Below, piece after piece: positions 63,866 through 64,000 of a stretch of DNA of 64,000 nucleotides. The stretch lies in the NCBI GenBank assembly GCA_021229015.1, contig CM037781.1, forward strand, positions 39,291,897 to 39,355,896, in the 5' to 3' direction. A program made the translations under genes and the position numbers. Below the pieces are notes generated by a model. It did no database searches. It was given only the letters and a program-made list of their open reading frames with translations, and had not been told where the DNA came from. The first letter of the stretch is position 1, and each line of letters starts with the position of its first letter. The stretch comes from Solen grandis. Its lineage: Eukaryota; Mollusca; Bivalvia; Adapedonta; Solenidae.

Positions 63866-64000
63866 CTGAACGATTCTAATAATTACTTATCAAATAAGGC
63901 TTGCACATATCTTATTCCTGCAGACTTCAGCAGAAGTATTCACGGGCCAGGTTTAATCATTATCTGACCCATTTACTTGCAAGTTTCTTTCTTTCTTGCA

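Overview
The window looks like nuclear DNA of a bivalve mollusc. It is AT-rich and intron-rich, with phased GT-AG exons, a secreted coiled-coil C1q-domain gene of the kind greatly expanded in bivalves, several tRNA-derived SINE families, and tandem-repeat mobile elements resembling the pearl elements described from bivalves. No species call is possible from sequence alone. There are no rRNA genes, no convincing functional tRNA gene, no CRISPR array and nothing bacterial. Two 100-base N gaps (1798-1897, 31770-31869) mark scaffold joins.

Three protein-coding genes can be assembled by joining exons. (A) A two-exon C1q-domain gene on the minus strand (4545 to 3272), with a signal peptide, a coiled coil and one C1q domain. 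Its reading frame is interrupted twice by apparent single-base insertions. (B) A gene of at least 15 coding exons on the minus strand (ATG at 24357, last recognised exon 6573-6379). It encodes about 507 residues: a long helical N-terminal part, a low-complexity linker, a beta-rich region and the beginning of a ZU5-like domain. Nearly all of its introns are phase 2 and nearly all of its exons are multiples of three. (C) A plus-strand gene (47364 to 59127, five coding exons, 5' end not found). It has a long Ser/Cys-rich region, a helical stretch and a hydrophobic segment near the C terminus. B and C are not recognised as named genes. A possible cysteine-rich terminal exon lies at 26632-26765.

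The rest is mobile DNA. From left to right: a pearl-like element running into the first gap; TTAA-flanked MITEs; a MITE beside the C1q start codon; gene B, whose introns hold SINEs, MITEs and a 170-bp-period array; a 23-kb gene-poor centre (24.4-47.3 kb) with a LINE relic, fold-back MITEs and a 4.4-kb fold-back element (38431-42840) whose inverted arms carry 21-bp and 42-bp minisatellites; then gene C, whose introns hold four pearl-like elements, one of them starting about 25 bp from an exon.

The observations most worth a second look are the fold-back element, two sequence-unrelated pearl-like families that share the same terminal architecture, a recurring unit length of about 155-173 bp in seven arrays, the phase-2 exon chain of gene B, and coding frameshifts that may be real lesions or assembly errors.
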